In this document: piece by piece, positions 1 through 12,094 of the stretch
Layout: each line of letters begins with the position of its first letter
How positions within the stretch are numbered: position 1 is the stretch's first letter
NCBI RefSeq assembly: GCF_008831285.2
Contig: NC_045148.1
Location: 17,601,002-17,665,001 of the forward strand
Direction: 5' to 3'
DNA: 64,000 bases
Source: Nymphaea colorata
Taxonomy: Eukaryota > Streptophyta > Magnoliopsida > Nymphaeales > Nymphaeaceae
The notes under the pieces: generated by a model
Seen by the model: the letters and a program-made list of their open reading frames with translations, nothing else
Database searches by the model: none
What the model was told of the DNA's origin: nothing
Program-made: the position numbers and the translations under genes

Positions 1-2980
1 CTAGATCAGATGGCACCAACAGTTCTCAACTGGATGATCTTAACAAATTTTAACCTTTTACCTACCGCTTGGACTCAAGAACATTTTCTGGCACTGTGTA
101 TGCCAACGAAAGAGTTTGATCTTTTCGTGAAACAGCTGCTGAACCACGCTTTTCTTTTACCTGCGGCCATGTAGGTTTGCTCGCAAAATCAGGAAAAAGT
201 ATCGCACCTCCTACCCATCACATCATTTGCCCTGTTTCTGCTGAACTAAGTTAAAATATATATATTCATATAGAGGGGAATTGTTTAAAAGGATAGGATT
301 GCACTTTGAGCCTAGCCTCGTTCCCATTTCAAATCAAGCTGTAACGAATTTTGGATCGGGATGTCAACTAGATGCCCACAAGTAGTAGGTCAAGGTTTGA
401 TTGATGTAAAGAAGAGCATAACTGAAAGCTATGCTAGCTGCTTCTTGGGATGATTTAAGACTAGACTCGGACGTTACAGCCTAAGTACTCTCCCCCTTCA
501 GTTAGGCTTCCTGCCACCCTATTCCAACCATCACGTCGAGAGAGCCTAGCCCAACCTACGTCAATGGCAGTCAGCTGCCCTTCCCAAAGCTAAGCCCGTT
601 CATGGTAAAGACCAGAGGGGTTCAATTACTGTTCCGGCCATTGGAGTGCCCTTCCTGCGCACAACTCAACGAATTACAGGGTCTATTGCCTTGTGGGTAG
701 GAGGAGCTTCTTCTTCTTCTTAAGCCGCAATGGGCTGGCCGGTCGAGTCGGTTTAATGGTGGCGGGTCATTGACTCGACCCACGGTTATTAATGGTGCAA
801 CAGCCTCTTTTTTTCACATATAGGGAAAGAGATTGGGGGAAGGGGCCAGGATGCTTCGGGTGTTGGGAGTTGGGACAAGTGGGCAAGGAAAACTAGGGTT
901 AGGGTTTCAGGAAGAGGAAGAGAGGTGGGAAAGAAGAGGGGTGGAGGAGGAAGAAGGGGGTTGATGGGGACGTGACATGAGGAATCGTATTGGGGGTGTG
1001 ATTGATAATTGAATGCGTCACTCAGCGTTGCGCACGCGCATGGGAAGGGGGTGACCCTGTCACGTCACATCGCGCCCAAAGGAAAAGGGGACGGCCGGGG
1101 GAGAGAGAGTGTGTGGTGGCTCTGCTGTTGCTGCTGCTGCTCTTCCTCTCTGCTCTGTTACTGCCAGAAATAACATTATCTCTTCTCCTTCCTCTCTCCG
1201 TGTTTTTCTTCCTCTCTGTGCAGGGCCAGGGCGCTTTTTCCTCTCTCTGAGACCCATGTTGTGGAGGTGAAGGAAGGGAGAGACTCGCCTCCCCATATCC
1301 CCGGGCGCTGACCACTCCAGTGTCGGGATCCTCTTCCCCCAATGCTTTTTTCTCTCTGTTTTTTAATTTCCTCCCTTCTTTACTTTTTAGGATTTACTGC
1401 TTCTCATGGTGATCGAATGCACGCCTGGTCCCAAAGATGGGCCCCTTTTGCACTTACCTCTTCCTTCTCTTTTTCCTTTTTTCCCCTTTACTTGTCCTTT
1501 CTTTAATCTGCTTCAGGTCAAAATTTTACTATAGACGAATGGAAGAACTTGCGTGAGAGTGGACGTTTTCTGTTTCCTTTTCTTCCTGGTGGGGAGCTTG
1601 GGATGGTGGTGCTTCCTGGTTGAGCAGCATTTGGGAGTCTGCATTTCTTTTCTTCTGGAAATATGCTGTTGATGCTTTGAACTTTGATCAGTCTCCGGTT
1701 CTTTAAGGTCACCTTCCTTTTGTGGAGGGAACGATTGCCGATGCTTTGGCTCGAGCTAGGAGAATCAGACACACATTCTTGGTTCTCAAAAGGAAGGGTC
1801 TCTCGAGAATAGGATGCAAGAGCTCAGCCTTTTTCGCCATTAGTTTCTGTGCCTGCTCTGAGAAATGGGATGAGCCAAGCGTTTGTTCACATGCTCATCG
1901 GCTCATAAACAGCTTGTCCATCTTGGCTCTCGATGAGCTCATGCACTTCCATCGGAATAGAGTCGTTGTAAATGTGTTGCATATAAGTCTAAGGCCACAG
2001 ACTTAAAATGCTCAACTGCTTTTGCTCGTGAGAATAATCAAATGCCTCTTGCTTATGATCAAAATGATTAAGCATATTGGCCGACTACTTGAAACCATTT
2101 TAGAACGGAATCTTCAACATCTATTTTAGCTATAAGGTTTAGAAACGTTACGACCTATGAGCTCTTTGGATTTTCTCACCCGGTTGGGCTTGACCCTTAC
2201 TGGGCGAGCTAGGATCCAAGTTCAATAAGGTCTGAATCCCAATTAACATTCATATCCAGCCATACAGTTCAACTATCAAATGAGTTCCTTTGAAATGCCA
2301 ATGGATCAGATTCCAAATAGGATGTCCCTTTAGCTGATCCGATTTATCTGACTATCATATGATTAGATTCAAGTACAAATGAAGAAAATTTTATAGTACA
2401 TTTGCGTATGACTTTTAAATTCACAATCTGAATCTGACTTTTGCAAATACAACCGAATCCAAACTGCGTTTTGAATGTTAAAGAATTTTGACTTTCAAAT
2501 GCATTTAATTTGAAATTGAATCAGAATCCAATCAGATATTTATTTAACATCATAACCAAATTTAATCGGATTTATTGATCGAATGTTAATTTTTTTCTAT
2601 ATCGGAAGTACTTCAGCCAAATATTCGGTCTAAATCTGATTTGTTAGGCATAATCTTTTCATATAATCATATAATCAGCACCTGGGATGAATGCAGCATG
2701 TTGTAGTTTTTGTGGAAGATCGGCTCTTGATGGCTATCTTTCTTATTTTCCGGTGAAACGATCTTTTCTTATTTTTTTTGTACAAATGGAACATTCAATT
2801 CTTGGCATTTACAGGCTGAAAGTCAAATACTGATTTGATTTAAATTGTTGGTGCAGCTCGATCAGGCACCAGTTTGGTATGCCATTGTAGTCTCAAACTC
2901 GGACTCGATTTTCTAGTGGACACTTATTTGCAAATGTTATTATGTGAGGGTCGTTTTGGGTAAAAAGTTTTCAGAGGACG
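1..2980. other. Region without a recognisable gene
   Basis: I see no convincing coding exon here. A telomere-like motif (two TAGGGTT units) lies at 893-907. It is followed by a more GC-rich, pyrimidine-rich stretch (about 1100-1510) that resembles a plant 5' leader, but no open frame with protein-like composition follows. From 2280 to 2660 the DNA consists of degenerate repeats of the GAATCCGATT type; similar material recurs near 21.4-21.7, 29.4-29.6 and 50.8-51.3 kb. The 94-codon open frame at 1722-2006 is unlike any family I know and is probably chance. Confidence 0.4.
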
Positions 2981-2984
2981 GATC

Positions 2985-3170
2985 TCTTATATAAATTTCT
3001 GAGATTTTTCTTCCTCTTGCTATATCCTCCAAGTATTACAGGAGGGTCCCCATGAATGAATCAAGAAAGACTGACATCTCTCTTCATTGTCAGATAGCAG
3101 AGAAAGAGCTCTCCCTCTCTCTCTCTCTCTCAATCGATTGTAGTCTTTGCAATTTTCAACAATGGTACGT
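2985..3170 (+). promoter_or_regulatory. Possible promoter, leader and ATG-donor first exon
   Basis: A TATA box (TTATATAAAT, 2988-2997) is followed by about 160 nt of leader with a CT microsatellite (about 3111-3130). A Kozak-like ATG (3162-3164) is then followed directly by GTACGT, a strong plant splice donor. Plant ribosomal-protein and other housekeeping genes often have such a first exon ending at the ATG. A possible acceptor at 3739-3740 would give a reading of only 15 codons before TGA at 3783, so no full gene can be assembled. It may be a gene remnant, an lncRNA start, or a gene disrupted by the copia insertion downstream. Confidence 0.3.
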
Positions 3171-4248
3171 GAAATTTATCCTCGAAAGAATTCCTCATTG
3201 AATGTTTTGTCAAAATTCGCTTGTTTGTTTTGAAGAGTGATAGTTAATGTTCAGGAATGTTTCCGGACAGTTAATATTCAGAAAGAATTTGGGTTAGTTT
3301 CATGAAAACTGAAAATATTTGCTAAAGAAAAATTCGCATGGTGCGGTGCAAACGAATGAGATCAGACAGTTGTACAGGTGGACGTCGAAATGTATATGTC
3401 ATCGCCAGTGTAGTCGTAGGAAGAATTTCAAACCGTTGAACTTTCGCTTCCCCGATAACAGCGGATAGTTTGTTTTGTTGCGCTTTCGATGTCACTCTAT
3501 GATCACCATCAGATCAGTATCATATCTATAGTGCCAATGTTGCAAAAGGAAACAATCTGAAGCATTTGTGGACTCGAATACAAGGGCCAATATGTATTGA
3601 AGAAGAAAAATGTTGAACCCTTATTTTTGTGTTCTCGATGCATTTTACAGCTCTCATAATTGACTGACTTTGTTATCGATCTGGCAGTCATTATTTCTCA
3701 TGGCTGTTTGCTAGTTTAATGTTTGAAATTTGGCTTCTAGTCGTATGCGATTAAGGAAGTCAATATGCTCAATAAGGAGGGATGAGGATGTTACCAATAC
3801 CAGGTAGCAAATCATAGCCCTCTGATTAACTGTCTTCTTCTTCACAAAAATTAACATTTAGTGAATATTTTGAGTAGCATGTGCATCGTCCTCGCTTATT
3901 ACCACATTCCATCTTTTGGGAGTTTAGCTTCTGTTGGTGTTGCTCTTAAATTGCAGGCAGTACCCATTCCTTGTTTATGTCTTAGTTTCTTCAAAATAAA
4001 ATGCAGCAGGCTTGTGTCCCTTGTCCAGTATATTCTTACATCACTTTCAATTTGTCACCACTTTGGCTGGAAAGGGGCCTGTGATATCTCCTCTGTTGCA
4101 AACTTGATGGCGTTTTTCTCCAACTGATACGGCTTGTCTGCTTGCCCATGCTTGCCCATCCTGATTGATTTTTCATCTTAGAAGATCTTTAGCGATTTGA
4201 GACGTCCTCTTCTTGGCCCACAATATAATCTTAAAAAGAATGATGGTT

Positions 4249-4253
4249 AACGG
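4249..4253. repeat. Target-site duplication, left copy (copia element)
   Basis: AACGG immediately precedes the left LTR and is repeated exactly at 9688-9692 after the right LTR. It is the 5-bp duplication expected from Ty1/copia integration. Confidence 0.9.
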
Positions 4254-4918
4254 TGTTATAGTCGTGTCCCTCAAAAGAATGCTCAACAACAACAAAAGAG
4301 GGCAAACCACCACAAAAATGCTAAAAACGGAATCACAGGGCAGCGAGCATAAGATTGAATTTCCAACACCAATGTTGCAGCAATATATATCAAAAATATA
4401 TGCTAGAGATGCAAAAAAATGAGACACCAATTTACGTGAAAAACTCCCAATAATGAAGTAAAAAACCACAGGCAAGAGAGACTTTCTATATATCAAAAAA
4501 GGGAGCCAAATACACCAGCAATATCCCTACTGTTTTAAGAAAAACAGTGAACTCAAGAGAACAATAACACCCTCTTATGCGATTGAAAGAAAGAGCTCTA
4601 AAGATTCAAGAAAGAAATCACCCAATGAAGACTCCCTTCATTTTCTCTTTCTTCTTTGTCTTTCCTCTCTTCTCTTGGCGTGCCGATCGACTCACGCGCC
4701 TTGCTGCGATTTCTCCTCTTCTCTTCCTTGCCTTCTTCTTCTCCTTCTCCTCTAAGAGCAGCCACAAGAACCTCCTGTTTTTCTTTTTCCTCAAAAAAAA
4801 AAAAAACGAGAGAGAGGAAACGTAAGAGGGAGGGGCACCATCGGGTGCCCTCCCTTTCTCCCGCCCGTCACTTAAGTGACGGGTCAGGTCGGGTCTTGAG
4901 GCCGGACCCGACCCAACA
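4254..4918 (-). repeat. Copia 3' LTR (left in window)
   Basis: This 665-bp LTR starts TGTTATAGTCG and ends CCCAACA. Near its end are a short inverted repeat around the GTCACTTAAGTGAC palindrome and GGTCGGGTC/GACCCGACC arms. It carries 18 bp near 4658-4675 (within TTTGTCTTTCCTCTC) that the right LTR lacks. Confidence 0.92.
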
Positions 4919-4940
4919 AACTCCCCCTCCAGCCTCAAGA
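4919..4940 (-). other. Polypurine tract of the copia element
   Basis: Read on the minus strand, the bases next to the left LTR are GGCTGGAGGGGGAGTT. This purine-rich run is in the position where plus-strand DNA synthesis is primed, next to the 3' LTR. Confidence 0.75.
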
Positions 4941-4969
4941 GAGGGATCATACTTGCAAAGTGAACAAAA

Positions 4970-5794
4970 TTAATACACTGCCTTAAAGGCAGTCATCCCA
5001 ACTAAGTTTCTACATATGTCATGTTTCTCCTTAGGTAGAGACTTCGTCATCATATCTGCAGGATTCTTCTCTGTCTGTATCTTCTCTAACTGAATCAATT
5101 TTTGCTCAAACACATCACGTATCCAATGATATCTGATATCAATGTGCTTAGTCCTTGAGTGAAACGTTGAATTCTTCGCCAAATGTATAGCGCTTTGGCT
5201 ATCGCAATGCAACAAATAAGTCTTCTGACTAAGGCCTATATCATGGAGAAAACTCTTCATCCACAACAACTCTTTACAAGCTTCAGTTGTTGCAATATAT
5301 TCTGCCTCTGTAGTGGAAAGAACAATACATTTCTGCAACCTGGACTGCCATGATACAGCTCCCCCTGCAAAAGTAAAAACATAACCAGAAAGAGACTTCC
5401 TAGAGTTCAAATCACCTGCCATGTCGGCATCAACAAATCCTTGTATCTCTAGATTAGATTCACCAAAACATAAACAGTAAGTGGAAGTACTTTTCAAATA
5501 CCATAAGATCCACTTCACTGCTGCCCAATGCTCCTTGCCTAGATTTGACAAGAACCAGCTAACTACATCAACTGCATAAGCCAAGTCTGGGCGTGTGCAA
5601 ACCATAGCATACATGAGACTCCCTACTGCGGAGGCATATGAAATATTCTCCATTCTTTCTTTCTCATCCGCTGAAGATGGACATTGCTCATTTCCCAATT
5701 TAAAATGTGCTGCTAAAGATGTACTTACAGTTTTGGCATTTTTCAATGCTGAACTTGCTAAACACTTTCTCAATGTATTTCTCTTGATAACCAC
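4970..5794 (-). pseudogene. Copia RNase H region (pol C-terminus)
   Basis: A 274-codon frame holds the end of a copia reverse transcriptase and the RNase H domain. The connection segment has the typical YASAVGSLMYAMVCTRPDLA stretch. The RNase H part has DADMAGD, SGYVFTFAGGAVSW and STTEAEYIA, which contain the acidic catalytic residues seen in copia RNase H, then a late HIDIRYHWIRD. It is the best-preserved part of the element, but is separated from the upstream reverse transcriptase by disruptions between about 5795 and 5840. It would degrade the RNA strand of RNA:DNA hybrids during reverse transcription, but here it is only a relic. Confidence 0.85.
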
Positions 5795-5799
5795 AACTT

Positions 5800-6850
5800 C
5801 TTGGCCTTCCTATCACGAACAATCCTCATGCCTAATAATTATTGTGCTAGCCCCAAGTCTTTCATATAAAATAACTTGCCCATATCCTTCTTCAATTGAC
5901 TAATCAATTGAAAGTCATGTCCAAAAATAAGCATGTTATATACATATAACAATAAGATAATGAAGTTACTTGATAAGAACTCTCTGATGTAGACACAATG
6001 ATCTACAGCTGACCTGCAATACTTTTGATTTATCATAAATGCATCAAATTTCTTTGACCACTATCTAGGTGCTTGTTTAAGTTCATACAAGCTCTTCTTT
6101 AACTTACAAACCATGTATTTCTTCTTGGCAACCACACAACCTTCTGGCTGTGTCATGTAGATTTCTTCCTCTAGATCTCCATGAAAAAAAACAGTTTTTT
6201 ACATTTAACTGTTCTAACTCCAAGTCTAGACATGCCACCAAACCAAGTATTATTCTGATAGATGACATTTTAACAACAGAAGAAAAAATTTAATCAAAAT
6301 CAATACCTCTTTCCTGCTTGAAACCTTTCACCACTAACCGAGCTTTGTATCTTAACTTGCCTTTGCCTTGACCTTCATTTTTAAGCTTGCAGACCACTTG
6401 TTCTGCAACACTTTCCTACCTTTTGGTAGCTCTACCAAATCAAAAGTGTGATTCTTATACAAAGAATTCATCTTTTCGTGCATAGCTTTAATCCATTCAT
6501 TTTTATGTACATCATTTAGCATTTCTGCATAGAATTCTGACTCTCTACTATCTGTAAACATAATATATTCATCAGTAGAATATATTGTAGATGGTATACG
6601 TGTTCTTTTTACTTCTTCCCAATTGCTCCTCAATTGGCTTTGAATGCGAAGGAAGATCCCCCTCCAACTCATGCTCATAATCAGTTTGAATCTTCATAGG
6701 GCTGCCATCAGTATACTGTTCATTTGCCTCTCTTTCCTCTTCATCAACATCTTCATCAGTCTCACCATGCTCAGATGAAAGTTCTTCAGGTTCTGCATAG
6801 GTTGGCTCATGAGTACCACTAGCATTCACACCTGACTTCGTGTCTCCCAT
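5800..6850 (-). pseudogene. Copia reverse transcriptase region, disrupted
   Basis: Pieces of a copia reverse transcriptase lie in different frames. 6572-6850 holds the acidic linker before the domain. 6352-6678 holds the N-terminal part, with EWIKAMHEKMNSLYKNHTF. 5839-6036 holds the palm end, with FYMKDLGLAQ. Between them the minus strand reads [15 protein letters not shown] in yet another frame, and a TAG stop stands where the family normally has Gln before Trp. The active-site motif, normally YVDD in this family, reads YVYN, so both catalytic Asp residues are lost. The gene is dead by several independent changes. Confidence 0.85.
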
Positions 6851-7085
6851 GACATCTTCAATAGTCTGATCCTCTCTGAAGACAACATCACGACTCCTGT
6901 AGAGTTTGTCATTCTTTGGATCTCATAACCTGTAACTAAATTCATCATCTGCGTAACCAAGAAATATTAGAGGAATAACTTTATCATATAGCTTGGTCCT
7001 ATGTTCTTTAGGTACATGCATAAACGTTTTGCAACCAAAAACTTTTGAGGTGATCATACTTAACCTCTTCACCTGACCAAACTCT

Positions 7086-8216
7086 TTATGGAATGTCTTC
7101 ATCTAGAGGCACTGAAGGAGACCTGTTTATTAAATAAACTGCAACACGCATTGCCTCTACCCAAAAATACTTAAGTAACTTAGAGCTAGATAACAAACTT
7201 CTAACTCTTTCAATTATTGTTCTATTCATCCTTTCTGCAACTCCATTATGCTGTGGAGTATAGGGAACTATCTTTTCATGTCTAATACCATGTTTTAGAC
7301 AATACTCTTGTAAAGAAGATGTTATATACTCACCACCATTATCTGTACGCGGTCTCTTCATCTTCTTATCAGTCTCGCGCTCAACCATTGCTTGAAAGGT
7401 CATGAAGATGCTACTTACTTCACTTTTGCTTTTCATTGTAAAGACCCACACCTTCCTAGATACATCATTAATAAATGTAACAAAATAGGACGCTCCACAT
7501 TTAGATGTCACATTTATAGGTCCACATACATCTGAATAAACTAAATCTAATACATGTTTAGTTTTTGAAGAGCGCCTTTTGTGAAAGGAAACTCGATGCA
7601 ACTTACCAACCAAACAATGATCACATGAAGATATCTGTGCACCATCTGCCTTTGGTAACAAATTCTTCTTGGTGAGCAAGTCGATTCCTCTTTGACTTAT
7701 GTGACCTAACCTCTTATGCCACAAATCTGACGTTGTACCACCAGTAATTGCATTGACATCCACACTACTGATTTGAGACTTCATCTCATACAAAGAGCCA
7801 AATCTGTCACCTCTAGCCAACACTAGTGCCTCCTTGGTAAGTTTCTAACCTGTCTGACTAAACGAAGTACAATATCCATCTTCACTTTGTCTTCCTACAG
7901 AAATCAAATTCATTCTCTGGTCTGGAACATGTCTCACATCTCTCAAAGTCAACTTGCATCCTGTGCTCGTCTGAATGCAAACATCTCCTATCCCAACAAT
8001 CTTCGAAGTGTCACTGTTGCCCATGTGAACTACTCCAAAATCACATGCTCTGTAGGATAAGAATAACTCTCTACATGGTGTGGCATGATATGATGCCCCT
8101 GTATCTAAAATCCATGTAGAATCACCATTTTGAACTGTAAGACAATCATTTTCTTCAGATAGAAATAACACTACCTCATCATCTGAAGCAACTGCAGTGT
8201 ACTCTTTTGGCTTCAC
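7086..8216 (-). pseudogene. Copia protease and integrase region
   Basis: The N-terminal frame (7845-8216) has the aspartic protease signature WILDTGASYHAT. The next frame (7086-7823) is the same frame, separated by one in-frame TAG at 7845-7847. It has the integrase zinc-binding segment (WHKRLGHIS, then CDHCLVGK) and the catalytic core, with DVCGP, a TDNGGEY motif and HNGVAERMNR. The integrase stops short near 7086, where other breaks begin. In family terms the protease matures Gag-Pol and the integrase inserts the cDNA. The in-frame stop and downstream breaks make this non-functional. Confidence 0.88.
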
Positions 8217-8255
8217 ATTCTCTTTATTCTTTTTTTTCTGTTCTTTTTCTTCTTT

Positions 8256-8986
8256 CTATTTTCTGTAATCAATCTTCTTGTACCCTGGAATACTACAATG
8301 AAAGCATTTACCTGTCATCTTGGGTTTTGATTTGGACCTAGAGTTTGACCTATCATGCCATTTGTTATGGTTCTTCTGTCTGCCCTTGTCTCCCACCACT
8401 AGCACTTGCGAGCTACTAGTACCAAGAGACTTTCTCCTTGTTTCTTCATTTAGAATGCTGCTGGTTAAATGCTTCATCGTAAGCACACCATCTGGAGCGG
8501 AGTTGCTCAAAGAAACAACTAAAGTCTTCCTACTATCGGGAAGAGAACTGAGCAATAAGAGTGTTTGTAACTCATCATCTAATATCATTTTCATGGCTGA
8601 CAACTGATTGATTATGCTCTGCACTTCATTCGGATGCTCTGACACTGGTTTCCCTCTCTAAGTTTCAGATTTACCAATTGCCTAATCAAGAAAGCCTTGT
8701 TCCCAGCTGTTTTCCTCTCGTAAAGATCATGCAACTTCTGCCATAACGACTTCGCGCTCGTCTCTGCGGATACCAAATGAAAAACATAGTCATCTAACCA
8801 TTGTCTGATGGTGCCAATGGTTTTCCTGTCCAATAACTTCCATTTTTCATCTGTCATATTCGTTGGCAATTGGTTCTCAATGGATGCATATAAGTCTTTA
8901 CAATACAGCAAATCTTTCATTTTCGCTTTCCATATAATCCAATTGTTCCCATTTAAAGAGACCATCTTAGTAGGGGTCGACTCCAT
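8256..8986 (-). pseudogene. Copia gag region, frameshifted
   Basis: The reading begins with ATG at 8986 (MESTPTKMVSLNGNNWIIWK), the usual start of a copia capsid of the UBN2/gag_2 type, with WKAKMKDLL and DLYERKTAGNKAFLIRQL. It changes frame near 8645 and continues with HPNEVQSIINQLSAM and a basic stretch. The nucleocapsid zinc knuckle (CFHCSIPGYKKIDYRK) keeps the first two Cys, but the His and final Cys of the CCHC pattern are Tyr. The frameshift and the broken knuckle both indicate decay. Confidence 0.85.
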
Positions 8987-9022
8987 TCTTTAATAAGAAT
9001 GCACACAACCAACTGGCGCTAA

Positions 9023-9038
9023 CCTGACTCTGATTCCA
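9023..9038 (-). other. Primer-binding site of the copia element
   Basis: Three bases inside the right (5') LTR the minus strand reads TGGAATCAGAGTCAGG. It resembles the initiator-Met tRNA complement used by most copia elements (TGGTATCAGAGC), with a few differences. Confidence 0.75.
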
Positions 9039-9041
9039 CTT

Positions 9042-9687
9042 TGTTATAGTCGTGTCCCCCCAAAGAATGCTCAACAACAACAAAAGAGGACAAACCACCA
9101 CAAAAATGCTAAAATGGAATCACAGAGCAGCAAGCATAAGATTGAATTTCTAACACCAATGTTGCAGCAATATATATCAAAAATATATGCTAAAGATGCA
9201 GAAAAAAAGAGACACCAATTTACATGAAAAAACCCCCAATAATGGAGTAAAAAACCACGGGCAAGAGAGACTTTTTATATATCAAGAAAGGGAGTCAAAT
9301 ACACCAACAATATCCCTACTGTTTTAAGAAAAACAGTGAACTCAGGAGAACAATAGCACGCTTTTATGCGATTGAAAGAAAGAGCCCTAAAGATTCAAGA
9401 AAGAAATCACCCAATGAAAACTCCCTTCATTTTCTCTTTCTTCTTGGCGTGCCGATCGACTCACGCGCCTTGCTGTGATTTCTCCTCTTCTCTTCCTTGC
9501 CTTCTTCTTCTCCTTCTCCTCTATGAGCAGCCACAAGAACCTCCCGTTTTTCTTTTTCCCAAAAAAAAAAAAAAACGAGAGAGAGAAAACGTAAGAGGGA
9601 GGGGCACCATCAGGTGCCCTCCCTTTCTCCCGCCCGTCACTTAAGTGACGGGTCGGGTCGGGTCTTGAGGCTGGACCCGACCCAACA
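9042..9687 (-). repeat. Copia 5' LTR (right in window)
   Basis: A 646-bp LTR matching the left LTR end to end and lacking its 18-bp segment. It is followed directly by the AACGG duplication at 9688-9692. Confidence 0.92.
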
Positions 9688-9708
9688 AACGGCACACAAA
9701 TATGATAA

Positions 9709-9819
9709 GGATGCCAACATTATGTTAAGGATCGTTTGGTAAGGAGCATGGCAAAGATCAAGACGATGGATTATGAGAACAATTACTTTATCAATTTCAA
9801 GGTCGATGGCCGTCCGTGA
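9709..9819 (+). other. Possible orphan terminal exon
   Basis: A short frame directly after the copia insertion reads HYVKDRLVRSMAKIK, then YENNYFINFKVDGRP, then TGA at 9817-9819. Its composition is protein-like, and a poly(A)-rich run follows. I do not recognise a family. It could be the last exon of a gene whose earlier part lies before the copia insertion, or a pseudogene fragment. Confidence 0.2.
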
Positions 9820-12090
9820 GCGGAAAAAAAAAAATGCTCCACGTTAATCCCCTAAGCTCTTTTCTGTTATTGCTTTATGTTTTTCAACACCATGCAGTCA
9901 GAGTGCTGAAGAACATGTTAGAGAGCACATATATTAATTCCATAATGCGCTCAAGAGGTCTCTCCGAGTTTTCCAGCCATGTGAAGTTACCTTTGGCAAA
10001 TCCTAACTGCATAAACGTGGTTTATTTGTTCAAGAATCATAGGATTAAGAAGATCATAAAAATGTGGCACGTAATTTGATGTGGATACCGTAATTTTAAG
10101 GACTTACTAATGCCATGCACCGGATTCCATCAAAGCTCCATAGTTAAGATGCTTGAGCAAGAATAGTACTAAAATGAGTAGCCTTGTGTTGCATCAATAT
10201 GCTCCGAACTGATAAGATGCTGCCTCGCTATCACTGATCATGGTGCCTCAAGATTACGATCATCTTTCTGGATCCACTTATTTGTGCTCTCCCAAGGAAG
10301 GCTTCGCCTGAACTTTTGCTATTCGGAAGAACCCCCTCGTTATACTACTCGGCTACAGATTGTACGCCCATATGTGTGGCTTCTACATCTGCAGCCTAAG
10401 TTTGTGTTAATGAGTGTGACATTGCAAGTGTCCCCATGACAGCAACACCTCTGCCACCATCCCAATTCCAAGATCTGATTGCTACCCTGAACCCGAAACT
10501 GGTCAGTCAGATTTGGTCAGACCCTATATACCATTCATCAGATTTGGATACCGTACCTTCAACTGAATCCAGATCTAATCCGAGATTCTGACTAGAATCC
10601 AATCAGGAACCAACCCGATGCATATAAAAGTAAGATGCTGTACTAGTTGTGGGTCTTGGCTAGGTTTTTCCAGAAACGAAGGTTTGGATCTGAATCAATC
10701 ATGATCTATGTTTATATCAAGCTGCAGAGTAGAGAATGATCTATGTTTATATCAAGCTGCAGAGTAGAGAACCATGAATTTAAGATGCCAGTAGTCTAAC
10801 CCAAATTCATAAAATCTTCATAGGGGGAGAGAGATGACTGACTTGAGGTCGGTTCAAGGGTTACCAATTCATTTTGGTTCATGCATCGTAATTTCGAACA
10901 AGGATTCTAAGATCCTTGTTAAAAATCATTGGTCTGAAATATTGATTTCTAGTATTCCAAGATCTCATATCCCCTTGGGTCTAGATCCAAGACAAGCAAA
11001 CAGAACTTTAGTAGAACCTGGCCGATCTTCCCAAACTGTAAATAGAAAAAGGACAAAAAAAAAAAAAAACGAAGGTCGTGTTATCCAACCAAAAGTCAGT
11101 TTCACAAGATTTAGCAATAGAAAATATGAACACAGTTTTTTATGGTTAAAAGATCCACCAAACTCTTGAACCATGTCGACGTTTAATCAAATTAATTCTA
11201 AATCTTGTTAAGATCTTGCCTATACATGAACGACTACATTCGGAACCCATTTGAGCGATAGTTAGGTTTCAGTCTTCCATTTTGAAAATATCAATAGCCA
11301 AGATGATTAGTTAAATCTCATGCACTTAAAGGTCATACACACACGGACAAGGATGCATTTTTATATAGTCTTTTTCTCCACCATTTGTACAACAGTAACT
11401 TAAGTTACTTAACCACTGGTGCCATTGACAAACTGACATCAATAAATTCCATTAAAACATGCATGCACCCACCATGGAACCTATAGGAAAGTAGGCAACG
11501 TACATTCTAAGAAGAAATAAAAAGCATATTCACATTGTTTTATATTTGCCACTCCATACGTTTTCTCCCGTGCCTCTTTCTCTCTGTCTAGAAAAAAAGG
11601 ATTAAAAAAATGCACGAATGCCCATTTTTTGGTTAATTTAATTACGTTGGCCTATATGAGCGGCGCCATGCCGTTGTACCTACTCCAAGCAACAGGAAGA
11701 GAAAGACCTGACGTAAGTGTCAATGAAGCGGTTCTTAAAATAAATACAAGATAAAAAATTCTGAACACTTTACCGCTTTATTTTTTTAGTGAATTTCGTA
11801 AAACTAAAAGGAGAGAAGATAGCAGGAACAGTTAACATGTTAATCTTGCAGAAGATTATGCCCCAATTCCTAGCTATTGCTAGAGATGTTAGAATAAGTG
11901 TGTACAAATTCTCAAAAATTTCAGCATACACGTTTACATGGTACCTGTATTTGGAACTTTCCACCTTCTCTGCTTCGCTTCTTACGCGCTCTCTAAATTG
12001 AATTACGATCTCTGTGGTTATAAACCTGCAACTATCAAAATTCAGCTACCAGATCCAATTCTCTGAACTTCATGACTCATGAGAGACCGA
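9820..12090. other. Gene-free stretch
   Basis: Apart from the 35-bp tandem repeat at 10701-10770 I see no supported feature. The 111-codon open frame at 10834-11169 contains a poly-Lys run from an A homopolymer and matches no known protein pattern. Confidence 0.4.
10701..10770. repeat. Perfect 35-bp tandem duplication
   Basis: The 35-bp unit starting ATGATCTATGTTTATATCAA occurs twice back to back with no difference. Confidence 0.9.
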
Positions 12091-12094
12091 CACT

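Larger units (their letters stand above)
4254..9687 (-). mobile_element. Ty1/copia LTR retrotransposon, complete but dead
   Basis: A 5.43-kb element with two LTRs that begin TG and end CA, flanked by a perfect AACGG duplication. The internal part reads on the minus strand in the copia order gag, protease, integrase, reverse transcriptase, RNase H. A primer-binding site lies inside the right LTR and a purine-rich tract inside the left LTR. The LTRs are still clearly alike, differing at roughly one base in fifteen to twenty by eye plus an 18-bp indel near 4658, so insertion was moderately recent. The coding region has stop codons, frameshifts and a destroyed catalytic motif, so the element cannot move on its own. 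It lies upstream of the CLE gene and outside the duplicated GULLO units. Confidence 0.95.

Noticed and set aside
4577-4973. Open frames inside the copia LTR
   Set aside because: Low-complexity Phe/Ser/Lys-rich readings on both strands, produced by TTC-rich DNA; the same frames are altered in the other LTR.
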